DNA of 49,167 bases from positions 3,391,195 through 3,440,361 of the forward strand of contig BFEA01000046.1 in assembly GCA_003427395.1 (NCBI GenBank), read 5' to 3'. Below are positions 9,903-20,402 of the stretch, one piece after another. Source of the stretch: Chara braunii. Lineage: Eukaryota > Streptophyta > Charophyceae > Charales > Characeae. The stretch's first letter is position 1. Every line of letters begins with the position of its first letter. Both the position numbers and the translations under genes were made by a program. The notes beneath the pieces are model-generated. The model did not search any database and was not told the origin of the DNA. It saw nothing but the letters and a program-made list of their open reading frames with translations.

Positions 9903-10133
9903 ATGAGACTAAGGGAGGACGTTCGCGGGCTTGAAGAGCTTTCTAACGACGTAATTGACGGAGTTTCCCTGAGGACTTTAGAAGCTAACTCGCGTTACTC
10001 GAAAGTTGTGTTGACCTCTGCCTTAGTAGTGAGGGATGAAGGGGAGGACGCCGACTTCAAAGCATTACAAGAATTACTAGAAGGCTCTATTGAGAGGATC
10101 CTAGTTGCTTTAAGCAGAGTGTCCGAGAATTAA
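9903..10133 (+). CDS. T1 accessory ORF 7
   Basis: This 76-codon ORF starts at ATG, has a hydrophobic strand (SKVVLTSALVVR) and ends with an amphipathic helix (ALQELLEGSIERILVALSRV). It lies 30 bp upstream of the likely gag start. No recognisable family. Confidence 0.4.
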   Translation: MRLREDVRGLEELSNDVIDGVSLRTLEANSRYSKVVLTSALVVRDEGEDADFKALQELLEGSIERILVALSRVSEN

Positions 10134-10162
10134 GCAGAGCTTCCGGGATTTAGTTAGGAAAG

Positions 10163-11553
10163 ATGGACGCCGAAGGAGCCTATCTAACCTCGATAGGGGG
10201 CGAAGTGAAAACACAGGAGTCAAGGACGAGTAACCCAGATAGAAAGATGGGCATCGCCGCTGGGAACGATGGGAAAAATTAAGGAGGGCTCTAAGAGAGT
10301 TAGATACTCGGGCCAGAGAACTCGAAGGGCGGACCTCCAAGAGCGAAGGCTGGAAGAAAGAGGTTTTAAACAGGACTAGGGTCGCAAGGTTCACGGATCC
10401 CGGAATAAGGGAACCATATAGGGAGACCTCGAGCGAGCCTTATAGAAGGAGCCCTTACTCTATGGCGTACGCGCCAGGCTCCTATGTGTCTCCTTTCCTA
10501 GGAGCTCCGACATACCAATTACCGGCGCTGTCCGGAATCCAAACGATCTTCACAGGAAAGAACGTTTGAGAGTTCCTAGATGACTGGGAGGTACTGGGAA
10601 TGAGGGCGGAATGGAGCGATCAAGAAATGATTGTAAACTTCCTCCACCATACGGCCCCCAAGATAGACCGCGAAGTGAGGGATGCCATCCCAGACAGCTG
10701 GCGTTGGCTAACATTCAGAGAGAGGGTTAACAAAGTCTTCGCTTGTGATGAGACCTCTTATTCGATAGAAGACCTTAAAGAAATGAAAAAAGAGGAGGAC
10801 GAAAGTTTAGTGGCGTTCGCAAGAAGATACGAGAAGGCTTCGAATCCTCTGGTGGAAGGGGGATTTATTTGAGAGATAGAAAGGTGCGGGATATTCGTCG
10901 GGTTTTTATCGCGAGAAAAACGTGAGAAGATTATGCGGGACCTTCCCTCTAAGGTGACGTTTGGCCAAGTCAAAGTCTTAGCTCATGACACGGAAGGGCA
11001 AAGTGCGAAGGCACACCTCGCAAAGGTCCTCGATAACCTAGGGAAGGGAGTAACTACAGAAAAAGGGGGAGGGCGATCCCAATACGAAGATAGGAGGCCC
11101 AAAGTAGAGGGAAGGGATACCAATTCCTGCTCGCCTAGGAGAGGGGAGTTGGTCAAAAGTGACGGCGAGTGGAGGAACGGAAGCAGGGGCGACTGGAAAA
11201 TGAACGATGGAGAATGAGGGACCTCCAAGTGGTCGAACACTAAGGATAACAGGTGGAAGCCAAAGGATGAGATAGAGGCTAAGAGGCCAGAAAAACGAGA
11301 AGAGGAGATGGCGAAACAAATAGAAGTCCTAAAGGCGGCAGTAGAAAGATTGCAAAGTAATAGCCAGAGAAAGGAGGAGCCCCCTGTTCGGGCTGCTCCG
11401 CGGACGGAAGGCCGCGAGAAGGAGGACCCTAGCCCGAAGCGAACCTGTAATGATAAAGCTTGTATCTACTGCGGAGACGAAAACCACCGAAAAAGAGATT
11501 GCCAGGCGATGTTGGACGTGCTAAAGGAGGGTATCATCGAATTTGATGATTGA
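10163..11553 (+). pseudogene. gag: T1 gag, broken
   Basis: The likely start is ATG 10163 (MDAEGAYLTSIGG), in another frame from the bulk of gag, so a shift lies near 10270. Frame 1 then reads through 10567 TGA, 10870 TGA, 11215 TGA and 11551 TGA. The central part (about 10561-11040: EFLDDWEVLG, FRERVNKVF, SLVAFARRYEKA) has the look of a retrotransposon Gag capsid domain. A CCHC zinc knuckle, CIYCGDENHRKRDC, lies near 11461-11502. Gag would package the RNA and form the particle. At 10567 and 11551 tryptophan fits the context, which suggests TGG to TGA changes; arginine (CGA) cannot be excluded. Confidence 0.8.
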
Positions 11554-11559
11554 AAGTAT

Positions 11560-12849
11560 GTGATGTGGGCTGATGAAGGGAAACCTGTGCCTTTCTTACC
11601 CTCGATAAAGATTAATGCGGATATCCGGAGGAGGAGAATGAATGAGGCAAAGGGGAAGCAAGCCCAAGAACAATCGGCAGTGAAGGTCTCTCGAGTAACT
11701 TTCGAAGACGACTTCGACGAACCACCGAAAAACCCAAGAATGAGAATTTCATCCATTAAGTTTGAGGAGACAGTGAAGGAGGGTGAAGTTTACTTATGGA
11801 CGCAAGGCGTCGACGAATCAAGCAGAGGGAAGGGGGAGGATCAGGATCAACCGATGACAGATGAGCAAGTGGAGTCGCCAAAGTCGCCTCAGTCCCCTAG
11901 AAAGAGAGGGGTCAAGAAGTTTCACCTGAAAAGCTCGCTGGATGAGGTCGACTTAAGGGAGCCGTTGAGGAGGGAAATGGATATGCCAATTCCCATCACC
12001 CTTAAGGAATTCATAGCCGGCTGTGGGCCGACAAGGGATGGATTAATAGGAATGATGAAGAAAGCTAAAGTACCGTTGGCAAAGACAGTAACTTCTGGAG
12101 AACCGAAGGTGGAGGCGAAAAACTCAGTCCTAGCGGCAGAGCAAGGAGAGGGAGAACGGGTGGAGACCAATAAAGGTGGAGGTGATTACTTTTACGTCCT
12201 TGGTAGTGGGAAGTTGAACGCCACCGTGAATGGAATAAGGATGGAGGCTATAGTCGATGGCGGATCCGAGTCCACCGTCTGTGAGGATAAGGTGGCCCGA
12301 AAGCTTGGCTTAGAGGTAGACAGGAGTGTGGCTATGACCATGGTATCCGCTAACAAGCTAAAGCAGCCCGTGCTTGGGGTGTGCCATAAAGCCAAGGTCG
12401 TGGTCGTTGGGGTCGAGGCCACCGTGCCGGTCTTTACAGTTGAGCATTGTTCATCGGAGTTAATCCTTGGGAGGACATGGCTGACGCGGGTCAACGCCAC
12501 CACTAAGAACAAGCGGGACGGAAGCCAGACGGTTACCATAGACGGACCCGAAGGTAGCTGGGTCACCTTGAAGACTGTGAACGAATTTGACAAGCGTCAT
12601 AAGGTTTCCTTACAAAATAGAGGGCAGCTAAACACGAGAAGCTGCCAGATGATACCTGAGGAACTCACTCTGGGAACCCATAGAGTGAAAGGGAGAAGGA
12701 TTGAAGTTGAGGACCTAGAGAGTAAGTATGTTGTGGACGGAACAATTTACGCAAAAGAGGCTAATGATGATGAGTTCGGAGGGTGCATAAACCTGTCTTT
12801 TTTGGAGGAATTCCCCCACACGGCGGGGGGAAGAGATACAAAACTGTAA
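11560..12849 (+). CDS. pro: T1 aspartic protease and linker
   Basis: This 429-codon open stretch is in the same frame as gag, separated only by the TGA at 11551. The first 200 codons are a charged linker. The retropepsin region starts near 12180: AIVDGGSESTVC puts the catalytic Asp in a DGG triplet (12256-12264) where most retropepsins have DSG or DTG; ELILGRTWL near 12460 is the usual second hydrophobic-Gly block. It would cleave the polyprotein. The frame ends at TAA 12847-12849, overlapping the RT frame, with a frameshift signal in the overlap. Confidence 0.8.
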   Translation: MMWADEGKPVPFLPSIKINADIRRRRMNEAKGKQAQEQSAVKVSRVTFEDDFDEPPKNPRMRISSIKFEETVKEGEVYLWTQGVDESSRGKGEDQDQPMTDEQVESPKSPQSPRKRGVKKFHLKSSLDEVDLREPLRREMDMPIPITLKEFIAGCGPTRDGLIGMMKKAKVPLAKTVTSGEPKVEAKNSVLAAEQGEGERVETNKGGGDYFYVLGSGKLNATVNGIRMEAIVDGGSESTVCEDKVARKLGLEVDRSVAMTMVSANKLKQPVLGVCHKAKVVVVGVEATVPVFTVEHCSSELILGRTWLTRVNATTKNKRDGSQTVTIDGPEGSWVTLKTVNEFDKRHKVSLQNRGQLNTRSCQMIPEELTLGTHRVKGRRIEVEDLESKYVVDGTIYAKEANDDEFGGCINLSFLEEFPHTAGGRDTKL

Positions 12850-14495
12850 CCCAAAAAGTCAAGCCAGCCGCGGTCAGCCGTGATAGGACCGGGGAGATAG
12901 GGATCACTGAGGAAGAAATCACTCAGATGATTAGAGAACGAAAGGTCAATGAAGGGCAGAGAATTACGAAAGACGGGATAAAGGGGATGTATATAGGTGA
13001 TGGGAATATAACTGAGAAGGAAAGGGAACTGATAATAGAGACATTAAGAGCATGCGACAAGGCAGTAACCTTTTGTGACGCAGAGAGAGGGCGAATAGAT
13101 CCGCGAGATGCGAAGCCCAGAAGAATCTATACGGTCCCGCATGTTTCGTGGAACGACGCAGAATGGAAGTGTGCGCAGAAGGAAAAGGAGATGATAGTAG
13201 ACTTCCTGAAGGAGAGGATAAGGACGTTCGTAGCGGAGCCATGTTAGAGCGCCTATGCCAACCGGTGGTTCTTCATACGAAAATCAAACGGAAAGCTAAG
13301 ATGGATATAGGACTTACAGAAGACAAATAAGGTCACGGTGAGGGACGTTGGGTCCATCCCAAACGTGAATCTCCTATCCGAAGGGTCAGCTGGGCATTCG
13401 ATTTACTCAGTCTGCGACCTTTTCTCGAGCTATGATGAGATTCCGCTTGACTACCGAGACCGGCATCTAACTGCGATGCATACGTCGTTAGGGCTGATCC
13501 AAATGATGGTGGTGCCGATGGGGTGGACTAATGGTGTCGCAGTCTTTCAAAGAGCGATGGTGGCCGTTTAGGGGGAACTTATACCAAATTTGGTGGAGGT
13601 TTTCCTGGACGACTTCCCGATCAAAGGGTCGTACGAGAGAGATGAGACAGAGGTGAAGCATGGAGTGAGGAAGTTCGTCGCGACCCATGCTGAGGATATC
13701 AAGAAAGTACTAGTGAAGTTAGAGGATGTGAACCTCACAGTGAGCGGGACGAAGAGTAGGTGGGCAGTGTCCTCTATAAAGATATTGGGTAATATCTGTG
13801 ACAAGGATGGCAAACGGCCGGACCCAGCAAAGTTAGAAAAGCTTATGAGCTGGCCTACTCCGCTAGGACATATTACTGACATACGCCAGTTTCTAGGGGT
13901 GGTCGGGTTCTGAAGGAATTTCATAAAAGGGTACGCTGGGAAAGCCGAACCGTTAAGAAAACTCTTGCGCAAAGGAGTGGAGTGGAAATGGACGAGTGAA
14001 AAAGAGGATACAGTAAGAGCACTAAAGGACGAGTTTAAGGAAGGAGGGCAAATCCTTGGAGCCCCTTACTTTGAGGACGAGGAACAACGACCATTTGTAG
14101 TATATACGGATGCGGGACCTGCCTCCGTTGGTGGGGTCTTGGCTAAAAAAGACAAGGGAGGTAATGAGAGGCCTCTCAGATTCGAGAGTAAAACCTTAAA
14201 CACCACCGAGAGGAACTACTCGCAGTTTAAGAAAGAAGTTATCGGGGTGCTGCACTGTTTGAACGTTTTCCGACATTATATTTACGGACGAAGGTTCGTA
14301 CTGCGGGTCGATCCGACGTCGATGGCGGCCGTCTTACAAAAATATTTCTCGTTGACAGACCCTACGATCACCAGGTGGCTCATGCATATAAGGATGTTTG
14401 ACTATGTAGTAGAGCGAATATCCGGGGCTAAGAATTCAGTTGCGGATGGCCTATCGCAAAATTCCGCTAGAAGATGGGGGCCTAGGGTCGCCTAG
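12783..14495 (+). pseudogene. pol: T1 reverse transcriptase and RNase H, broken
   Basis: Frame 3 carries the domain with stops at 13245 (TAG), 13308 (TAG), 13569 (TAG) and 13911 (TGA). RT landmarks in order: NRWFFIRKSNGKLRW (13260-13304), VCDLFSSYDEIPLD, MPMGWTNGVAVFQRAM, and FLDDF at 13602-13616 as the catalytic box (YxDD in most relatives, here FLDD with both Asp kept). The stop at 13308 falls where relatives have Gln (CAG to TAG), and the stop at 13911 where an aromatic residue is usual. RNase H starts near 14097 (VVYTDAGPASVGGVLAK), with NYSQFKKEVIGVLHCL and NSVADGLSQ. The frame closes at 14495 while integrase continues in another frame. Confidence 0.85.
12798..12830 (+). promoter_or_regulatory. 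Candidate programmed -1 frameshift signal between T1 pro and RT
   Basis: In the protease frame the codons read TCT TTT TTG, giving the slippery heptamer T-TTT-TTG at 12798-12804. Eight nucleotides later a GC stem can form between CCCCC (12813-12817) and the G run (12825-12830) with a loop of about 7 nt. A -1 slip enters exactly the frame that carries RT, and that frame is open from before 12783. The heptamer differs from the well-known U UUU UUA in its last base only. The signal is read from sequence; its activity is inference. Confidence 0.55.
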
Positions 14496-15902
14496 TGGTG
14501 TCGACAAGTTTTTACAGATGGAGATCGGTTCCTTAAAGATGGAGCCTAGTGCAGGTGGAACTTCCTTATTCCTAGAGAATCTATACATTGGTAAGTATCA
14601 TCAAATAGGGCGATATCTCATAGGGGAAGTCGAGTTGGATGACAGACTTAGGAAGGAGGCTCAACAATATTGCCTCAGGGCGGGGCACCTCTTTAAGAGA
14701 TCACCTAAAAACGGAATGTCGATGAGAGTGGTCTGCGATGAGGGTGAGCGACAAGAGATAATAGCAAAACTTCACGAGGGCATCGTCGGAGGACATAGAG
14801 GAGTAAAGGGAACTTTTGAGAAGGTTAGGAACCTCTATTGGTGGGATGGTCTATATAGAGACGTGGAATCATACTGCCTGACGTGCGTAGACTGCCAGAA
14901 AAGAGCAGTAGTTAAGTATAAGGAGCCCTTATTCCCTTCGTATCCGACAGCAATTGGGCAAGAAGTCCACGCAAACTTAGTCAAAATGCCCAAGGGGGAC
15001 GGAGGAATGAACTACATCATGGATATTAGGGATGACCTAACTGGGTTTGTGGAAGCATGGCCATTACGTTAGAAGACTGGCAAGGCAGTCCGTGAATACC
15101 TGATGAAATATATCTCTGACTACAGATGTGTAGGGAAGATTGTTATGGATAGGGGGTCGGAGTTCATGGCTAAGGAAGTCCAGGATTTGCTCCAAAGAGC
15201 GGGAATACGGGTATCGCTATCCATGGCATATCACCCTCAAACTAATGCCCTTGTAGAAAGGGGGCACCAGTCTCTAGTGAATGCATTTGCCAAATGGTGC
15301 GAGGGAAAGGAGAAGAAGTGGCCGAAGTATTTGAGATTCGTCGTCTGGGCAGATAATGTTATGGTTCGGGAGGTATTGTCCCTTACCTATAGAATTTCAT
15401 ACCGACTCTTGGCAGACGATCGATTGGGAAGAGATCTCGACTAGGGAGCAATTGTTGGCCGCCATGATTAAACAAATAGTTGAAACCCTTGAGGATAACA
15501 CTTTGGACGCCATAGAAAAACTAAAGACCCAGAGAGGAAAGGAGAAGGAAAGGTGGGACAAAAATATCTGGGTCAGGCAAGAAGGAATACCTACGGGCAG
15601 CCTAGTCCTGCTCTACGATTCCTCATTGGAGAGAACATGGACATACAGATGGATGGGGCCCTACCGTGTGGTTAAGTGACTAGAGGGCGGAGCCTACCTG
15701 ATAGAGGAATTAGACGACACAAGATGGAAGGAGATGGTGTCCGGAGCCCGCTTAAAAGTATTTAAAGACCGAAGAGGGGCTATCCTGCGTTCGGAAAAGG
15801 GTAAGAAGAAGGATGGGGTCGATAAGCACCCAAATGAGCGCTTAGAAGAACCTGCGGAAGAACCTACGGGAGCGTCCACTTATGAAGTAGGGGAATCCTC
15901 TA
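14440..15902 (+). pseudogene. T1 integrase, broken
   Basis: Frame 1 carries the zinc-binding region (HEGIVGGHRG...CLTCVDCQKR, about 14775-14900) and the start of the core with IRDDLTGFVEAW (about 15026-15060). After a TAG at 15070 it continues with KIVMDRGSEF (second Asp) and HPQTNALVERGH (Glu). A shift to frame 2 occurs near 15360, continuing CPLPIEF...SWQTIDW and the C-terminal MGPYRVVK, where TGA 15677-15679 falls at a likely tryptophan. The frame then runs through GAYLIEELDDTRW to the first tandem duplicate. It would insert the cDNA copy. D, D and E are all present in the decayed text. Confidence 0.8.
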
Positions 15903-16127
15903 CGTGATCCTAAAAAAGGGGACGAGAGAGGAATTAGACGGCACAAGATGGAAGAAGCCGGTGTCTGGAGCCCGCTTAAAAGTATTTAAAGACCGAAGAG
16001 AGGCTATCCTACGTTCGGAAAAGGGTAAGAAGAAGGATGGGGTCGATAAGCACCCAAATGAGCGCTTAGAAGAACCTACGGGAGCGTCCACTTATGAAGT
16101 AGGGGAATCCTCTACGTGATCCTCGAA
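15704..16127 (+). repeat. 224-bp tandem duplication at the T1 pol 3' end
   Basis: The unit starting GAGGAATTAGACG at 15704 is repeated from 15928 with few differences, ending around TCCTCTACGTGATCCT in both copies. Copy 1 holds an extra GCGGAAGAACCT near 15855. Each copy encodes the same ELDxTRWKxxVSGARLKVFKDRR segment. The duplication has added a second C-terminal module in a different frame. Confidence 0.85.
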
Positions 16128-16416
16128 AAGGGGACGTGAGAAAGTCTTAGGGGTCCAAGGTAGCCAACAGAAAGACACGAAGAAAAAGAAGTACGAGGTC
16201 GTGGAGTCGACGGCATCAAGAAGGGAGAGGAAGTGTAAGAATAAAGAAGTCATTAGAAGTGTGCTAAAGGTAGATAAAGGGGAAAACAAGCACCGCCGCC
16301 AGGGGAGACGGAAGGGAGCAAAGAAACGGTTAAGGGTTAAAAAGAGGATGACTAAGAAGAAGCGAAGCAAGAAAGAAAAGCGAAAGAAAGGGGTCCGAGG
16401 AACACAAAGAGGATGA
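15904..16416 (+). pseudogene. T1 highly basic C-terminal tail
   Basis: Frame 1 from 15904 includes the second copy of the duplicated pol module, a TGA at 16117-16119, and then about 100 codons dominated by Lys and Arg (near 16310-16410: KKRLRVKKRM, KKKRSKKEKRKK). It could be a nucleic-acid-binding or nuclear-targeting tail of pol, or a low-complexity accident. It lies between integrase and the purine tract, where some plant elements carry an extra ORF. Confidence 0.4.
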
Positions 16417-16499
16417 TCTTGGGTTGATGGGTAGAGATTAGGAGTCAACGTTTCTCCACCTTTCCCTTGATGTACCAAGATTGCTCGCCGGGGACGTCG

Positions 16500-16515
16500 A
16501 GAATGGGGGGAGGGG
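16500..16515 (+). other. T1 polypurine tract
   Basis: AGAATGGGGGGAGGGG ends 4 bp before the 3' LTR start at 16520. Its position and composition fit the plus-strand primer. Confidence 0.8.
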
Positions 16516-16519
16516 CTGT

Positions 16520-18232
16520 TGTCGGGAGGCTCCATCCCTACGCCACCCTTTACTTCCCTTATAAGGGGGCGCGACGAGAACACTATTTGATTGATTTTAC
16601 CTCACAGAGGCTTGGGGCCATGGGAAAATGCGGCGACGGATTGACGACGCAAGTGGCCGGATCACGACACTCAGTCTGGTGGAGCTCGAGCATTAAAGGT
16701 CGATACCCTTGTGAAAAGAACGTGCACGTCAACCACCGACGGACGTAAAGAGGCTATCACAGCAGAGGGTTCGCCGAGGGTTCGGGGCGAGAGGCGCGTC
16801 CGCAAGGGGCAGAATCAAACTAAAGGTCGGCGGAAGAACCGGGGGAAAAGAGGCGCGGGGCGCTTAACGCGAGGCCTCGGGCATCTTGAGCAGCGGCAGC
16901 CTCCGAGATTGCCGCGAGCGATCGAGTTCCGAGAATGCCCTGCGTGGATGAATGGTGGGGGCCGACCGTATGGGGAGGCCTTGGCCCTAAGCGAAAGAGG
17001 CATTCGGCCCAAGGTTTCGGGACGGGCCCGACAACTTAGGATTTCGAAGGGGCCTACGGGGTTTTATTAAGGGTCCGATACCACCTATGGGCGGGGACCA
17101 CCTGGGCTCAGATAGGCCCGGGGCAGGTTCGGCGAGAGCACCGATACCAGGACGTTGCAAAAGGCTCGGTTCCCGATAAAAAGGCCCTCCTCGCCGGAAA
17201 CCTTTCGGGGGCCCCAATCAGGCTCGAAAGCAGGTCCGGTACCGGGGCGCTGCAGCTTGTCGGCAGCCTCGGTGCACACAAGGGCCGAGGCACTTCGAGG
17301 GAGGGCCCGACAAAGTATATAAGTCGAACCGGGCCCAAGATAGACACTTCTCGCATGCACTGGCGGAGGGCGCACGAGACGAACAGCGAGCTGGAACATG
17401 CACGCACGGGAGAACGGAAGAGCGGGAGCGCTCAGGAGCACGCAGAGGTGTGGTAAGAAGGGCGAGCACACACGCGCACAGAACCGCACACCATTCGGAT
17501 CGGGAGCGTGCTATTATGCACACACGCACACAGAACCGCACCCCGTTGGGATCAGGAGCGCGCTATTGCGCGCACACCCGCACAAAACTGCGCGTCGTTG
17601 GGATCGGGAGCGCGCTATCGCGCGCGCACATGAGCACAAAACTGCGCACCGTTGGGATCGGGAGCGCGCTATCGGGCGCACACACGTGCACACAACTACA
17701 CACCGCTGGGATCGGGAACGCGCTATTGCGCACACACACACGCACACAATTGCGCTTCCGTCGGGATCAGGAGTGTGCTATCGCGCACACTCGTGCGCGC
17801 ACCGCCGCACACAGTCGGATCGAGGGCACGCTATCACGCGCACGTGCCCAAGCACACGCGCACGAGCGCGCAACAGCGCGCAGCCCCCCGAGAGCTCCAG
17901 AACACACGCACGAGCGTGCAACAACGCACAGCCCCACGCGAGCTCCAGAACACGAGCACGATCGCGCAACAGCGCGCAGCCCCGTGCAAGTTCCAGAACG
18001 CACCCACGAGCGCGCATTAGTGCGCAACCTGCGTGCACGGTCGGAATAGCGAGCAGGCACACGCGCAGCTCCTGTGCACAGTCGCGTGCACAGCCCCTGC
18101 GCACAGTCGTGCGTGGTCGGAGTAGTGCGGGCTCAGTCGGGCACAGTCGGGATACCGTGGATGGGGCTATCGGCTACAGTCGGGATACAGGGAGTCGGGT
18201 ACGGTCGGAACACTGAGGAGCCGGGCGAGCGG
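16520..18232 (+). mobile_element. T1 3' LTR, left part
   Basis: It begins TGTCGGGAGG and matches 1829-3791 in order, including TATATAAG at 17316 and the 52-55 bp repeats at about 17470-17830. It stops at GCGG (18229-18232), where T4 is inserted; the undisturbed site is 3788-3791 in the 5' LTR. Confidence 0.9.
17316..17323 (+). promoter_or_regulatory. T1 3' LTR TATA box
   Basis: TATATAAG is conserved with the 5' LTR copy at 2626-2633. Confidence 0.6.
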
Positions 18233-18734
18233 TGTCGCACTTTTTCCAGTCGGGCCTCTTCGGCCAACCGAAAAGCCAACAGGCTGTCACGCAGGATTTT
18301 GATTGTTGTTGCATATAAATAAAATAAATTAAATAATACAAATCCCTTCCTGTTGTGTGCGTCCGGCTTCGAGCGAGACCCTTCAATTGCGGTCTTCGCC
18401 GGTCCCCGGTCTTAGGAATCTTTTATTTTGATTCAGAACAGCTGAGAATTATCCAAATAATAACCATAAAATTATGGGGTGCTATGCATGCATCAATTAT
18501 GTCAATCTGACTTTGAGAACTGTGACAAAATCATCCAAGGAGACAATCATCAGGCAGAACAATGCAAGAAGCAAGAATGACTGACTCAAGCAACGACAGG
18601 AGCAATTGAATGAGGGAAGAATGAGGACTCATAATAGTCTCAGGGAGTACATATGAAGGAGAACATGGCCAGCACCAATCAAGAGTCCTCACTCAACCCT
18701 CTGAACTTCTCTCTGTCTCTCACTTTGTTGTCCA

Positions 18735-19373
18735 TCATTTGGGCTTCTTGCCATGTCTCCGTACTCTCTGAGGTTGTGGCTTCTGAATGTACAGCCACCT
18801 GAAGCCCACCAATTCCAGACACTTCCAGCCAAGTCCCATGATACGGAAGTCAAGCATGGCACAAAATTCCTCCCATAGTGTGGGGAGATAGGGCTGAGAG
18901 AAAATACCCCTCCTGAGATGCGGGAACTCAGAGGGCTCAGTCACCGCCTCATAATCAATCACTGCCGGCGATCTGTATCTCTTGGCCAAGTCCACCAGAC
19001 CGCCCCTATAAGAGCCATCAGTAAGATAGTAGGGGACATGAGGTTTGGGGTAGTCTGTGAACAACTTAGGACCAAAGCTATAGACTAGCTTTGTTTTCCC
19101 CTGGAGTCTCTCCGCTTTCCACTGCACATACCCTGCTGCTGCGGCCCATATTGTGTCAAAATCAGGGTGTGTCTCATTCCGTTTCTTCAGAAAGATCCGC
19201 AGATCACTGACTGTGCCCTCAGCGAACTCAGTACGGGCGATGAAGATAGGCAGATCTTCGCTCTTGAACCCATCAATACTGACATACCTGTAGGGGAAGC
19301 TCTCCCTAGCAGCAATCAGGTTGAGGCTGTCAAGGACCGACTGGTCCACTGAGATGGGGTTGATCTCTCTCAT
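18735..19373 (-). CDS. T4 accessory protein, FPY/LTDG family
   Basis: An intact 212-codon ORF starting at ATG 19371-19373. Blocks in order: FPYRYVS (near residue 26), the strands LPIFIARTEFAEG and SDLRIFLKKRNE, a helix with IWAAAAGYVQWKAERLQGK, the strand TKLVYSFGP, and YPKPHVPYYLTDGSY (near residue 120). All five blocks are shared with T1 accessory ORFs 3 and 4. The C-terminal 90 residues (FPHLRRGIFSQPY, LWEEFCAMLDFRIM, ending in a basic QRVRRHGKKPK) have no counterpart in those. This is the best-preserved frame in the window, with no internal stop. I do not know its function; no catalytic motif stands out. Confidence 0.7.
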   Translation of the reverse strand: MREINPISVDQSVLDSLNLIAARESFPYRYVSIDGFKSEDLPIFIARTEFAEGTVSDLRIFLKKRNETHPDFDTIWAAAAGYVQWKAERLQGKTKLVYSFGPKLFTDYPKPHVPYYLTDGSYRGGLVDLAKRYRSPAVIDYEAVTEPSEFPHLRRGIFSQPYLPTLWEEFCAMLDFRIMGLGWKCLELVGFRWLYIQKPQPQRVRRHGKKPK

Positions 19374-19379
19374 ATGATT

Positions 19380-20402
19380 GATTGAATAATCACTCCTTGG
19401 CAGAGGAAGAGAAAACTATGTTTGATCGGTTGATGTCCGCTACTTGAGTGTCTTTTGAACTAAGTTTTGAATGCTGCTTCAGGTTACCGTTTTCTGGCTG
19501 CTGGCTTCTGAAGGCTGTTTCCTGACTGCAGTTCTCTGATAAGAATGTTGTTGAGACTACCAACCAGATGCTTGAAATAGATGTTGGTCAGTTGCTGGTT
19601 AACTGCTGCTCAAGGACTGAAAGGTTGCTGGTTAATTGCTGCTTGACTGAGAGAACAAGATACCGTTGAGATTATTGACCTGAGAACTGAATGTTGCCGA
19701 GATTACTGACCCTGCACGGAGCTCACTTAGTCTGCTTTAAGTCCACCGAGTCTGTTCTGAGCTCACTGATCTTGTATAGAATTCATTGATTTTTATTCTG
19801 AGCCCTGATTATTGTTCTACGTACTGACTACCGCTCTGAGCGTTGAAAATCGCGCCGAGTACTGGAAAACTGCTCTCTAATTTACAGTTTCCGGTTGCTG
19901 CCTTGATTGCTGATCAGATTGCTGTCTGTTTATCGATCTAATTACTGCTTGATTGTCAATCTGGATGTCGTTTGGACACTGTCTGAATACTGTCTGAGTG
20001 CTGTTTGAACACTACCTGGATGATGATTGACTCCCGAGAATTGTTGAACGAAAACTGATTAGGATACCATTGAGCATCAACCAAGTAAAAGCTGAATTGC
20101 AGTTAAATACCGATTATGCAATGACTGAGTAGCACTCGAATATTGTTCAAGGTATTGTTCTGAGTATTGCCTTGAATACTGAATACTGCTTTGGGTACTT
20201 GACACTGCCCTGAGTACGGTTTCCGAGCTCTAAATACAGAACACTACTCCAGGTCCCGTCTGAATATTTGTCTGAGTATTGCGAGTTACTGTGTCCAGAA
20301 TAATTAACTGAAAATCGAGAGCACCCGTTGCGAGGGGAGGGCTCAGTGTTGGCCTTCAAGGTTGATAAAGTTCCGCAGATGGTGGCTAGAGCACTACTAA
20401 GC
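19380..20402 (-). other. T4 interval of degenerate CTG/TACTG-rich repeats
   Basis: Much of 19480-20320 consists of loosely repeated words such as GTTGCTGGTTAA, CTGAGTACTG and GAATACTG. There is no ORF I can support and no crisp period. Confidence 0.5.

Noticed and set aside
10567-15679. TGA read as an amino acid in T1 (recoding) because many stops are TGA
   Set aside because: TAG and TAA stops and frameshifts are also present, and ordinary decay explains all of them.
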